From Qipengyuania_B sp965214525 (GTDB taxonomy: Bacteria > Pseudomonadota > Alphaproteobacteria > Sphingomonadales > Sphingomonadaceae), in the NCBI GenBank assembly GCA_965214525.1, contig OZ243959.1:2728001-2792000 (forward strand): 64,000 nucleotides of DNA. The letters run 5' to 3'. The notes under the pieces were generated by a model. The model was not told where the DNA came from, made no database searches, and saw nothing but the letters and a program-made list of their open reading frames with translations. Positions 1-9,402 of the stretch are shown here, piece by piece (the stretch's first letter is position 1; each line of letters starts with the position of its first letter). The translations under genes were made by a program, and so were the position numbers.

Positions 1-374
1 CCGTATTTGTCGAGCGCCTGTTTCAACCCTTGCGTCTTCCACATGTCGGTGTGCAGCGCGCCGTGATCGAACGGGTTGATGCCACGCTCCTCGGCTTCCG
101 GGTTGCGGTGGACCAGCAATTCCATGCCGGCCTGCTCTGCCGAACGCTCGCGCATGGCGTACATCGCCTGAAACTTCCACGTCGTATCGACATGCAGCAA
201 TGGAAAGGGGGGCGACGCAGGGTAAAACGCCTTCTTCGCCAGATGCAGCATCACCGCGCTATCCTTGCCGATGGAATACAGCATCACCGGACGTTCCGCC
301 TCGGCGACCACTTCGCGCATGACGTGGATGCTTTCAGCCTCGAGACGTTGCAGGTGGGTAAGTGGTGCGATCAT
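1..374 (-). CDS. cysD: Sulfate adenylyltransferase subunit 2 (5' part only)
   Basis: The first about 124 codons of a minus-strand gene are present; the 3' end lies beyond base 1. The translation from ATG at 372-374 begins MIAPLTHLQRLEAESIH and contains the PP-loop-type nucleotide segment YSIGKDSAVMLHLA, as expected for CysD, the catalytic ATP sulfurylase small subunit. CysD works with the GTPase CysN to make adenosine 5'-phosphosulfate in assimilatory sulfate activation. The start is well supported because the N-terminus matches the family pattern closely. The gene is divergent from ftsH, with about 205 bp between the starts. CysN/CysC would be expected downstream, outside the window. Confidence 0.93.
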   Translation of the reverse strand, partial: MIAPLTHLQRLEAESIHVMREVVAEAERPVMLYSIGKDSAVMLHLAKKAFYPASPPFPLLHVDTTWKFQAMYAMRERSAEQAGMELLVHRNPEAEERGINPFDHGALHTDMWKTQGLKQALDKY

Positions 375-521
375 GTCGCTGCACTTGGCCAACTGTCGGT
401 CGCGCGCCAAGCAAGCTATTCTGCCGGGCGGAGAACCGAGCCTTTTCGCGATCCGGGCGTTAGCTTCGATGCAAAAGGCGTCTCACCGTGGGAATGACCG
501 CAATTGCGCCAATTGCGTCAA

Positions 522-549
522 CTTGTCATTCACTCCCTTCGTCCTACAT
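522..549 (+). promoter_or_regulatory. Putative RpoH (sigma-32) promoter of ftsH
   Basis: CTTG at 522-525 is followed after 17 bases by CCTACAT at 543-549. This resembles the alphaproteobacterial heat-shock promoter (CTTG, 17-18 bases, CYTATNT) with one mismatch in the -10. It ends 30 bp before the ftsH ATG. ftsH is a known heat-shock gene in many bacteria, so the position makes sense. A tandem 9-mer (CAATTGCGC/CAATTGCGT) lies just upstream at 501-518. The assignment is by eye only. Confidence 0.45.
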
Positions 550-579
550 TGGCACGATACCAAAAGGATAGTTCCGCAC

Positions 580-2541
<1,962 letters not shown>

Positions 2542-2589
2542 TCGAAATCGATGCTGGCAAGTGTCAGCAATCCTTCAGGTGACATAAGG

Positions 2590-2626
2590 AAAAGCCCCTG
2601 CGCAAGATACAAAATTGGGGCGTTTT
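2590..2626 (+). terminator. Weak hairpin between ftsH and the next gene
   Basis: AAAAGCCCC (2590-2598) can pair with GGGGCGTTTT (2617-2626), with one bulged G and an 18-base loop, ending in four T. It could be a weak ftsH terminator. Because its right arm contains the only G-rich stretch ahead of the next ATG (2628), it could instead mask the ribosome binding site. Either reading is tentative. Confidence 0.3.
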
Positions 2627-2627
2627 G

Positions 2628-3017
2628 ATGCGTTTATTGGCTCTGTTTGCGGCGTTCCTCATGTCGATGTCGGCGTCGTCAGCCGGCCTGGCCGGGCCGG
2701 GCGAGGGCAACGCCGACGCGTTCTATAACGATGCGAAAGCGCTGCTGGCCAAGGGCGCGGGCGCGATGTTCGACAAGCGACTGAAACCCACGATGGCGCA
2801 GCTGAAGGTGGCGGGGGAAGCGGTCAGGGCCGAGAACGCGGCGGCGACAAATCGCGGACGTCCGTTATACTGCGTGCCGGAAAAGGCGCGCCAGAAGGGC
2901 TTGGGGCCCAAGTTCGTCGTCGATCAGTTCGGCACGATTCCCCAGCAGCGACGGCGTCAATTGACCGTGACACAGGCCTGGCGCGAAATTCTCGTTCGCG
3001 AATACCCCTGCCGGTAA
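2628..3017 (+). CDS. Small secreted protein, Rap1a/Tai-like
   Basis: The product has 129 residues. Residues 1-23 form a signal peptide (hydrophobic LLALFAAFLMS, cleavage near SAGLAG). The mature part has a Cys in PLYCVPEKA and a second near the end in EYPCR. That two-Cys arrangement, with the helix QAWREILVREYPC, resembles the Rap1a/Tai family of small periplasmic proteins, whose founding members are immunity proteins. No partner toxin is adjacent, so an immunity role is not supported here. ATG at 2628 is preferred to TTG at 2625 because signal peptide length is then usual. The nearest upstream gene is ftsH on the same strand. Confidence 0.6.
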   Translation: MRLLALFAAFLMSMSASSAGLAGPGEGNADAFYNDAKALLAKGAGAMFDKRLKPTMAQLKVAGEAVRAENAAATNRGRPLYCVPEKARQKGLGPKFVVDQFGTIPQQRRRQLTVTQAWREILVREYPCR

Positions 3018-3161
3018 CACGTCCGGAAAGCGGGTTGCACAACAGCCATGCTGCCGTTTGCCTCGCAATCAGTGTTCGGCCGCCCGGATACCGGGCCAGC
3101 CTCCGCGGTAGAGTAGGCTAGAGGGTGCACGAGACCGCAGTGCAAGCCGCTTTGTCGAACT

Positions 3162-3186
3162 GGAACAAAGACCGAACATAGGGGTT
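3162..3186 (+). promoter_or_regulatory. Possible EcfG general-stress promoter of the DUF3072 gene
   Basis: GGAAC at 3162-3166, a 17-base spacer and GTT at 3184-3186 match the GGAAC-N16/17-GTT pattern of the alphaproteobacterial general stress sigma factor EcfG. The site is 27 bp before the ATG of the DUF3072 gene, and a strong AAGGAG ribosome site follows at about 3198-3203. The promoter pattern is short, so a chance match is possible. Confidence 0.42.
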
Positions 3187-3212
3187 GTCCTCAGCAAAAG
3201 GAGAATAGGAAT

Positions 3213-3446
3213 ATGAGTGCCCCCAAACCAACCGAGCATCCCAAGTCCGAACCAGTCAGCAACGCGCAGAAGGATCCTGATAACTGGACCACCGGCGACG
3301 AGGCGATGACCGGTGCGCAGGCGAGTTACCTCAAGACGTTGAGCGAGGAAGCAGGCGATCCGGACAGTTACGCGACCGACCTTAGCAAGGCCGAAGCCTC
3401 GAAGCGGATCGATGCCCTGCAGGACAAGACCGGCCGCGGTCAGTGA
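3213..3446 (+). CDS. DUF3072 domain protein, small hydrophilic
   Basis: This 77-residue charged protein has no signal or membrane segment. It contains the DUF3072 core DNWTTGDEAMTGAQASYLK, then SEEAG and the helical tail KAEASKRIDALQ. The biochemical role of the family is not known to me. ATG at 3213 is preceded by AAGGAG at good spacing. The gene stands alone between a possible EcfG promoter and a convergent parA-like gene whose stop lies 8 bp away. A stress-related role is inferred only from the promoter match and the small hydrophilic composition. Confidence 0.85.
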   Translation: MSAPKPTEHPKSEPVSNAQKDPDNWTTGDEAMTGAQASYLKTLSEEAGDPDSYATDLSKAEASKRIDALQDKTGRGQ

Positions 3447-3454
3447 TCTGCGGA

Positions 3455-4189
3455 TCAGCCGCGGGCGAGCTTGCGCTCGATGGCGGTCCATAGTCTGCCC
3501 ATCGCCAACGCCGCCGTGCTGGCAGGAGCGAAAGCACCTATCGGTTCCTGCCGCACGGCGCTCTGCTCCAGGGCGCTAGCAAGGGGAATGGCGGGCCATT
3601 TCGGATTGGCATCGCGTGCCTGCCGATGCAACGCGCGGCGCATGTCCACCATCGAGAGAACCGGCAGGATCGGTGGGTGGGTATTGCTGGCTGCCTTGAC
3701 CGCGCGAACCATCATCTCGAAGGTACGCGTGGACAATGGCGAGGGCGGCAATGGCACGATGAGCAAGTCCGCCGCCCGCACTACCTGCCGGCTCAACTCG
3801 TTCAGCACCGGGGGGCAATCGAGCAGGATGCGCTCGTATTCCTTGCCGAGGCGATCGCTGATCTTGGCCAGCCGCTTGCGCTTGCCCAGTTGCTCCAGTT
3901 GTTGTTCCAGAGCACGAATGCTTTCATCGGCGGGCAAGACGTCAAGCCTGTCGTAAGCCGTGTGCCGGATCAGCTTGGCGGGGTGACTGTTGGCGTCGAA
4001 CACGGTCTTCGCGATCTTGGCGCTTGGTGGCGCCTCGACATTCAGGAGAAAGGCCGCCCCGCCCGTGGCGTCCAAGTCCCATAACAAAGTCGAGCGTTTG
4101 GATATGCACGCCGAATACCAAGCCAAATTGCCGGCGATCGTCGTCTTGCCGACCCCGCCCTTCAGGCTCCAGATCGCGATAACGGCCAC
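3455..4189 (-). CDS. ParA/MinD-family ATPase (orphan)
   Basis: This 244-residue P-loop ATPase has the deviant Walker A KGGVGKTTIAGNLA at residues 10-23, the switch region DLDATGG near 40 and a Walker B-like LLDCPP near 124. These mark the ParA/MinD/Soj superfamily, whose members form ATP-dependent dimers that position DNA, proteins or organelles. No ParB, parS-like repeat or MinC/MinE is nearby, so the cargo cannot be named and this is probably not the chromosomal ParA. It lies 39 bp downstream of rpoZ on the same strand and probably shares its transcript. The 3' end converges with the DUF3072 gene. Confidence 0.85.
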   Translation of the reverse strand: MAVIAIWSLKGGVGKTTIAGNLAWYSACISKRSTLLWDLDATGGAAFLLNVEAPPSAKIAKTVFDANSHPAKLIRHTAYDRLDVLPADESIRALEQQLEQLGKRKRLAKISDRLGKEYERILLDCPPVLNELSRQVVRAADLLIVPLPPSPLSTRTFEMMVRAVKAASNTHPPILPVLSMVDMRRALHRQARDANPKWPAIPLASALEQSAVRQEPIGAFAPASTAALAMGRLWTAIERKLARG

Positions 4190-4228
4190 TCCGGTGCCCG
4201 TTAGGTCAATCGTGCCGGCAGGGCTTCG

Positions 4229-4573
4229 CTAGCCGTCGTAATCGCCGCCAATCGAAGTGGAACGGGCCGGTGCGGCTGCCGTGATGCGAAGCGCTTCCGC
4301 CGATTGGCTGAGCGAGCCGATATCATCTGCCTCGTCGTCGTCGTCAGGAACAATTTTCTGCAGGCCGGTGATGAGCGATTCCTGCATATCCTTAGGGCGG
4401 ACGGTCGCTTCTGCGATCTCCCGCAATGCCACCACGGGGTTCTTGTCCCGGTCACGATCGATGGTCAGTTCCGCGCCGCCGGAGATTTCGCGTGCGCGCT
4501 GGCCCGCCAGCAACACGAGATCGAACCGGTTGGGGATCTTGTCGACGCAATCTTCGACCGTGACGCGTGCCAT
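4229..4573 (-). CDS. rpoZ: DNA-directed RNA polymerase omega subunit
   Basis: The 114-residue omega subunit begins MARVTVEDCVDKIPNRFDLV, the highly conserved N-terminus, followed by LLAGQRAREISGG and NPVVALREIAE. Omega helps assemble and stabilise RNA polymerase and contributes to the ppGpp site in many bacteria. ATG at 4571-4573 is chosen; an in-frame TTG four codons upstream would add residues not seen in the family. A C-terminal acidic and Ala-rich tail makes it slightly longer than the enterobacterial form, which is common in alphaproteobacteria. The orphan ParA gene follows on the same strand. The cardiolipin synthase-like gene is divergent. Confidence 0.95.
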   Translation of the reverse strand: MARVTVEDCVDKIPNRFDLVLLAGQRAREISGGAELTIDRDRDKNPVVALREIAEATVRPKDMQESLITGLQKIVPDDDDEADDIGSLSQSAEALRITAAAPARSTSIGGDYDG

Positions 4574-4689
4574 AGGACATTCCAATTCTGCAGGGGTATT
4601 ATGGAAGGCCCGCCGCTTATCCCATGGTAGCTAACAGGTCAAGGATTTGCGCCGATCGGCAAGGCTGCTTACAGCCGACCGAGCATCGA

Positions 4690-5895
4690 ATGGGGCGGGC
4701 AATGGCAATGACGGATGTTGGCGAGGATACAAGCGGGGCGGGGACGCGATATCAAGATCTGCAGCCATTCCGGATTGTTGCGGCAGGACAGGCACTGACC
4801 TTTTATGCTGGGGGCGCAGACCGGCTTCGTGCTTTACTCGAGCTTGTAAACGAAGCCGATCGATCGCTCGATGTGTGCTTCTATATCTTCGCGCAAGATG
4901 ATGCTGGCACGCAGATGCGTGATGCTTTGGCAGCAGCGGCTGCCCGCGGGGTCGCCGTGACGCTCATCGTGGATAGCTTCGGTGCAGAAGCGGACGCCGC
5001 GTTCTTCGCACCGTTGACCCGGCACGGCGGCACTTTCTTGTGTTTCAGCCCGAAGCTGAGCCAGCGCTACCTCATCCGCAATCATCAGAAGATGGTGATT
5101 GCCGACCGGCGGCGTGCCATGTTCGGCGGTTTCAACATCGAAGATTCCTATTTCGCTCCGCCGGGCGACAACGCTTGGAACGACCTGGCGATCATCGTGG
5201 AAGGGTCGTCAGTCGCCGGTCTGTGCGACTGGTTCGGCAGGCTCGCCGACTGGACCGCCAGCGAACGGGGCAGGTTCAAGGACATTCGCCGTGCCGTGCG
5301 ACGATGGACCTGGCAGGACGACAATGCCTGCTGGTTGATCGGGGGACCGACACGGGGCCTGTCGACCTGGGCAAAAGCCGTCAGCCACGATCTTATCCGG
5401 GGTACGCGCGTGGATATCCTCATGGCGTATTTCAGCCCGCCAAAACGGTTGTTGAAGCGGATCGGCCATATCGCGCAAACCGGGCAGGTTCGGCTGGTCA
5501 TGGCGGCAAAGTCCGACAATGCCGCGACGATCGGCGCCACCCGGTCGCTCTATCATTATCTGCTGAAGAAAGGCTGTCATGTCTTCGAGTTCACCCCTTG
5601 CAAGCTGCACACGAAACTGATCGTTATCGATGACACGGTGTATCTGGGCAGCGCGAATTTCGACATGCGCAGCCTTTATCTCAATCTGGAACTCATGCTG
5701 AGGATCGAGGATCGCGACTTGGCGACCCGATTGCGCGCCTTCATCGATCACCATGCCGCCGCTTCTGAACGGATTACCCCGGCGCTGCACGCAGAACGGG
5801 CCACGCTTTGGAACAGGCTGCGCTGGAACTTCGGCTGGTTGCTGGTTTCCGTGCTCGATTATACAGTAACCCGCCGGCTCAATCTGGGGCTGTAA
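4690..5895 (+). CDS. Phospholipase D-like / cardiolipin synthase-type phosphatidyltransferase
   Basis: This 401-residue enzyme has two PLD catalytic motifs: HQKMVIAD at about 132, followed by the conserved GGFNI, and HTKLIVID at about 307, followed by GSANFD. Two HKD motifs with these following residues are typical of bacterial cardiolipin synthase C/ClsB-type enzymes, which join phosphatidylglycerol to make cardiolipin. There are no N-terminal membrane helices, unlike ClsA; only a hydrophobic stretch near the C-terminus (FGWLLVSVLDYT) may bind the membrane. The start is uncertain: ATG codons at 4690, 4702 and 4708 are all in frame, and the last two have the better upstream purine run (GGGGCGGG). 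Donor and acceptor lipids cannot be read from sequence. Confidence 0.85.
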   Translation: MGRAMAMTDVGEDTSGAGTRYQDLQPFRIVAAGQALTFYAGGADRLRALLELVNEADRSLDVCFYIFAQDDAGTQMRDALAAAAARGVAVTLIVDSFGAEADAAFFAPLTRHGGTFLCFSPKLSQRYLIRNHQKMVIADRRRAMFGGFNIEDSYFAPPGDNAWNDLAIIVEGSSVAGLCDWFGRLADWTASERGRFKDIRRAVRRWTWQDDNACWLIGGPTRGLSTWAKAVSHDLIRGTRVDILMAYFSPPKRLLKRIGHIAQTGQVRLVMAAKSDNAATIGATRSLYHYLLKKGCHVFEFTPCKLHTKLIVIDDTVYLGSANFDMRSLYLNLELMLRIEDRDLATRLRAFIDHHAAASERITPALHAERATLWNRLRWNFGWLLVSVLDYTVTRRLNLGL

Positions 5896-6026
5896 CGCCG
5901 CCGGAAGGATGGACGCGCGATTGCCGTTCCGCCTTCGCCAATTACGATGGTATCCCCGGCTTAGCTTTCCTGGCGCTGCTGACACCAGCAAGAGAGCTGG
6001 TGCACGAAGCCGACCCGCAACGCTTC

Positions 6027-7550
6027 TTACTGGCCATAACCCCCGTGCCTATCTTCTTCGGCCAGGTCGGAGAAACGGGTAATTTTCGGTTCGAATCGCA
6101 GCCGAACCTTCCCGGTTGCACCATGGCGCTGCTTGGCGATGATAAGTTCCGCCGTGCCATACACCCGCTCCATCTCCGCCTGCCAGGTCGCATGGGCATC
6201 GTGCACCTTGGCATCGTCGTCCGGCTGGGGCACCTTGGGTTCGCGCGCCGCAACGTAATAATCTTCGCGATAGATGAACCACACCATGTCGGCGTCCTGC
6301 TCGATCGAACCGGATTCTCGCAGGTCCGACAGCATCGGACGCTTGTCGTCGCGTTGTTCGACTGCGCGGCTGAGCTGGGAAAGCGCGATGACCGGAAGCC
6401 CCAACTCTTTCGCCAGCGTCTTCAGCCCGCGGCTGATCTCGGAGATTTCGTTGACGCGGTTATCCTGGCTGCGCTTGGAGCCCTGCATCAACTGAAGGTA
6501 ATCGACCACGATCAATCCGATGCCGTGACGGCGTTTTAAACGCCTGGCGCGGGTTCGCAACGCCGATACCGATAAGGCCGGTGTGTCGTCGATAAACAGC
6601 GGCAGGTCGGCCAATCGTTGACTGGCGAAGGACAATTGCTGGAAATCGTCGCGACTTATCTTGCCCATTCGCAGCGCTTCGGAACTGATCCGGGCCTGTT
6701 CTGCCAGTATTCGCGTGGCCAGTTGGTCTGCGCTCATCTCCAGGCTGAACAGGGCGACGCCAGCTCCGACGGAGGTTTCGATGCCATCGCGCTGGTCGCG
6801 CAGCAACCGGTCGGCGCAGTTGAAAGCGATATTGGTCGCAAGCGAGCTTTTACCCATGCCAGGCCGGCCCGCGACGATGATGAGGTCGGAATCGTGCAGG
6901 CCACCGATCCGCTCGTTCAACGTCGATAGCCCGGTCGTCTTGCCGGAGACATGGCCACCCGAATTGATCGCACGCTCGATCAGGCTCAACGCCTTGTTGG
7001 TTGCCTGCCCGAAACTTTCCGCCTCGCTCTGGCCCGAGGCTCCCTCGGCCACCTGGTAGAGGTCCGCTTCGGCCTGCTCGATCTTCTGCAGCGGCGCGAC
7101 ATCCTCCGAAGTGTCGAGCGCGCCTTCTACAAGATTGCGCCCCACGCTCACCAATTCGCGCAGCAGTGCCAGATCGTAGATTTGCTGCGCCAGTTCTCGC
7201 GGAGCGAGCAGCCCCTGGCCATCCGCGGTCAGTCGGGCGAGATAGACGATCCCGCCCAATTGCCGCATGGCTTCGTCCATCTCGAAATACGGTTTGAGCG
7301 TGACCGGCGTCGCGATAGCGTTACGATCGAGCAGTTTGAGGATCCGATCGAACACCCGTTGATGCAGCGGCTCGTAAAAATGCTCGGGGCGGATGGCGAC
7401 GGGCAAATCTTCCAGCAGGCGGTTATCGATCAACGCCGCGCCAAGAAAAGCTGCCTCTGCCTCGATATTAGCCGGCAGCGCTCGCCCAGCTATAGTCGCG
7501 GACTGTTCGGTGTCGCGTGCTTCGCGGATCAAGAGGTCGGCCGGCGCCAT
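6027..7550 (-). CDS. dnaB: Replicative DNA helicase DnaB
   Basis: This 507-residue hexameric helicase unwinds DNA 5'-3' at the replication fork and recruits primase. The N-terminal domain (about 25-130, starting LPANIEAEAAFLGAAL) is followed by a linker and the RecA-like domain. Walker A is GRPGMGKSS near 228-236 and Walker B-like residues are in LIVVDYLQLM. The DnaB C-terminal signature LGLPVIALSQLSR is present, followed by RPMLSDLRESGSIEQDAD. A short charged insertion (RDQRDGIETSVGAG) separates the Walker A helix from the next strand. ATG at 7550 fits. A DnaA-box-like 9-mer lies 61-69 bp upstream. Confidence 0.96.
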   Translation of the reverse strand: MAPADLLIREARDTEQSATIAGRALPANIEAEAAFLGAALIDNRLLEDLPVAIRPEHFYEPLHQRVFDRILKLLDRNAIATPVTLKPYFEMDEAMRQLGGIVYLARLTADGQGLLAPRELAQQIYDLALLRELVSVGRNLVEGALDTSEDVAPLQKIEQAEADLYQVAEGASGQSEAESFGQATNKALSLIERAINSGGHVSGKTTGLSTLNERIGGLHDSDLIIVAGRPGMGKSSLATNIAFNCADRLLRDQRDGIETSVGAGVALFSLEMSADQLATRILAEQARISSEALRMGKISRDDFQQLSFASQRLADLPLFIDDTPALSVSALRTRARRLKRRHGIGLIVVDYLQLMQGSKRSQDNRVNEISEISRGLKTLAKELGLPVIALSQLSRAVEQRDDKRPMLSDLRESGSIEQDADMVWFIYREDYYVAAREPKVPQPDDDAKVHDAHATWQAEMERVYGTAELIIAKQRHGATGKVRLRFEPKITRFSDLAEEDRHGGYGQ

Positions 7551-7610
7551 CGGCTATGGCTTGTGGCGGGGCGGGCGGGTTCATGCAAGGCGGGACGATT
7601 ACCAACACCT

Positions 7611-7619
7611 TGTGGATAG
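7611..7619. promoter_or_regulatory. DnaA-box-like 9-mer between dnaB and UPF0262
   Basis: TGTGGATAG reads as CTATCCACA on the other strand, one mismatch from the consensus box TTATCCACA. It lies in the 129-bp divergent region between dnaB and the UPF0262 gene. A single box can arise by chance, but binding by DnaA here would link dnaB transcription to replication initiation. Confidence 0.3.
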
Positions 7620-7679
7620 CGGGGATGATGCAAGACCCCTTGCGGCTTCATACCGGTTTCTGCGAAAGCATTGGGCTTC

Positions 7680-8213
7680 ATGGCTGATGATCCCCTTATT
7701 CCTGCAACTTCGGAACCGGACGGAGGGCAGAACGCAGACTATCGCATCTGCCACGTCGAACTGGATGAGGCGACGATCCTGTGGCGCAACGCGGATATCG
7801 AGCAGGAACGGCGGATCGCGATCTTCGATCTGATCGAGGAAAATACCTTCAAGCCGGTACGTCCTGCCCTGGCCGGGCATCGCGGCCCGTTTCGCCTGCT
7901 GATCTCGGTGAAGGAAGGGCGGTTGGTTCTGCAAATCGCCAATGAGGCGGGGGCGCATCTGGAAACGTTGATCCTTGGCCTGGCGCGCTTTCGCCGACCC
8001 ATTCGCGAATATTTCGCCATCTGCGACAGCTATTACCAGGCAATCAGACGAGCGACCGCGGCAGAAATCGAGACGATCGACATGGCGCGGCGGGGCGTTC
8101 ACAACCACGCGGCCGAGTTGTTGCAGGAAAGGCTAGAAGGCAAGGTCGAAACCGATTTTGCGACAGCGCGGCGACTGTTCACGCTCGTATGCGTCCTGCA
8201 CATCAAGAACTGA
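7680..8213 (+). CDS. UPF0262 family protein
   Basis: This 177-residue soluble protein belongs to UPF0262, a family seen in alphaproteobacteria with no assigned activity. The conserved blocks are YRICHVELDEATILWRN near 20, ERRIAIFDLIEENTF near 47, LETLILGLARFRRPIREYF near 100 and DMARRGVHNHAAELL near 135. The C-terminus ARRLFTLVCVLHIK is the family's strongly conserved tail. ATG at 7680 is used rather than TTG at 7671. The stop is 6 bp before a degenerate GH25 gene and cdd follows, so the three probably form one transcript. No function should be inferred beyond family membership. Confidence 0.9.
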   Translation: MADDPLIPATSEPDGGQNADYRICHVELDEATILWRNADIEQERRIAIFDLIEENTFKPVRPALAGHRGPFRLLISVKEGRLVLQIANEAGAHLETLILGLARFRRPIREYFAICDSYYQAIRRATAAEIETIDMARRGVHNHAAELLQERLEGKVETDFATARRLFTLVCVLHIKN

Positions 8214-8219
8214 TAAGCG

Positions 8220-8927
8220 ATGGCAAAGCGGGCGAGTAGCGGCAAGGGCCGAGCTTGGTGGTGGATTGCCGCTATCGTGCTGGCGGCTGCCGCCATTGCG
8301 TTTGCGATCGGCTGGTGGCGTGCCGGCCGTTGGGCGCCGGAAGAGGCGACATTTCCCGATCAGGGTGCGCTCGTTTCCGACCAGGCGGGCGGAGTCAATT
8401 TCGCGACCTTGAAAGCCGTGGGGGCTGGCTTTGCCTACCTTGAGGCGAGCAGGGGGGCAGATGCGCGGGATATCAATTTCCCCGTCAATCTCGAACAGGC
8501 GACGGCCGCGAACCTGCTGGTCGGTGTCGTGCACCTATTCGATCCCTGCGTGCCTGCAGACAGGCAATCGGCGAACTTCGTCACGCTGGTTCCGCGAGAC
8601 ATCGCGCTGCTGCCGACCGCAATCGCGCTTGACAATACTGCGAACGAATGTCCGGAGCGGGTGAACGAGGCGGAGGTGGAGAGCGAGTTGATGACGCTGA
8701 TCAACCAGATCGAGATCCACACCGGCACGCCGGTCATCCTCAAACCGTCGAAGGAGTTCGAGCAAACTTACGGGATTGCCGCGCGAATCGAGCGCAACTT
8801 GTGGCTGACGCAGAACTGGGTGGAGCCGACCTATGCCGGGCGGCCGTGGCTGTTGTGGACGGCGAACGACGCAATGCAAACGGAAGCGAGCACGCAACCG
8901 CTGGCTTGGGTGGTCGTTCGGCCGTAG
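8220..8927 (+). CDS. GH25 lysozyme-fold protein with degenerate active site
   Basis: This 235-residue protein has one N-terminal membrane helix (about 13-32, WWWIAAIVLAAAAIAFAIGW), so it is probably anchored facing the periplasm. Residues 48-220 follow the pattern of GH25 muramidases: a QGALVSDQAGG start, FAYLEAS, then VGVVHLFDPC, VPRD, LPTAIAL, NLWLTQNW and PWLLW. The usual catalytic Asp in the IDVSHHQG-type motif is Leu here, and the usual Asp-x-Glu is DNT, so hydrolysis of peptidoglycan is doubtful. It may bind glycans or be a scaffold. The gene follows UPF0262 after 6 bp and precedes cdd by 31 bp. Confidence 0.7.
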   Translation: MAKRASSGKGRAWWWIAAIVLAAAAIAFAIGWWRAGRWAPEEATFPDQGALVSDQAGGVNFATLKAVGAGFAYLEASRGADARDINFPVNLEQATAANLLVGVVHLFDPCVPADRQSANFVTLVPRDIALLPTAIALDNTANECPERVNEAEVESELMTLINQIEIHTGTPVILKPSKEFEQTYGIAARIERNLWLTQNWVEPTYAGRPWLLWTANDAMQTEASTQPLAWVVVRP

Positions 8928-8958
8928 ACAGACAAGCCCAACGGGCTATGGCGCGGCG

Positions 8959-9375
8959 ATGACCGACGATGCATTGATCGACGCGGCCAGGGAAGCCGCT
9001 ATGAAGGCCTATGCCCCCTATTCACGCTATCAGGTGGGTGCAGCCCTGTTGTTCGCCGATGACACGATCGTCACCGGGGCGAACATTGAAAATGCAAGCT
9101 ACGGACTGACCTTATGCGCAGAGACTGTCGCGGTTGCCGGTGCGATGGCGGCGGGGCGTCGCGGCGGTTTGATCACCGTTGCGGTTATCGGACGCGGCGA
9201 CCAGCGCAACGGCGTGCCCATAACGCCATGCGGTCGCTGCCGGCAGGTCTTGAGCGAACTGGCGCAGCTTGGCGGCACTGACCCGGACGTGCTGTGCGTC
9301 GGAGACGGACGGACAGAGCGCCGCAAGCTATCGTCGCTGCTGCCGATGGCCTTCGGGCCGGCCTATCTGGATTGA
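8959..9375 (+). CDS. cdd: Cytidine deaminase
   Basis: This 138-residue homotetramer-type cytidine deaminase is a zinc enzyme of pyrimidine salvage that converts cytidine and deoxycytidine to uridine and deoxyuridine. Zinc and proton-shuttle residues are in LTLCAETVAVAG (Cys, Ala-Glu) and PCGRCRQVLSE (two Cys). Substrate-binding NASYG precedes them, and the N-terminal YAPYSRYQVGAAL is also typical. The frame is open upstream to 8833, overlapping the GH25-like gene, but ATG at 8959 gives the normal length. It is probably the last gene of the UPF0262/GH25-like/cdd run. Confidence 0.95.
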   Translation: MTDDALIDAAREAAMKAYAPYSRYQVGAALLFADDTIVTGANIENASYGLTLCAETVAVAGAMAAGRRGGLITVAVIGRGDQRNGVPITPCGRCRQVLSELAQLGGTDPDVLCVGDGRTERRKLSSLLPMAFGPAYLD

Positions 9376-9402
9376 CGACCCGGAACCTGTGTCGCTTCGC
9401 GC

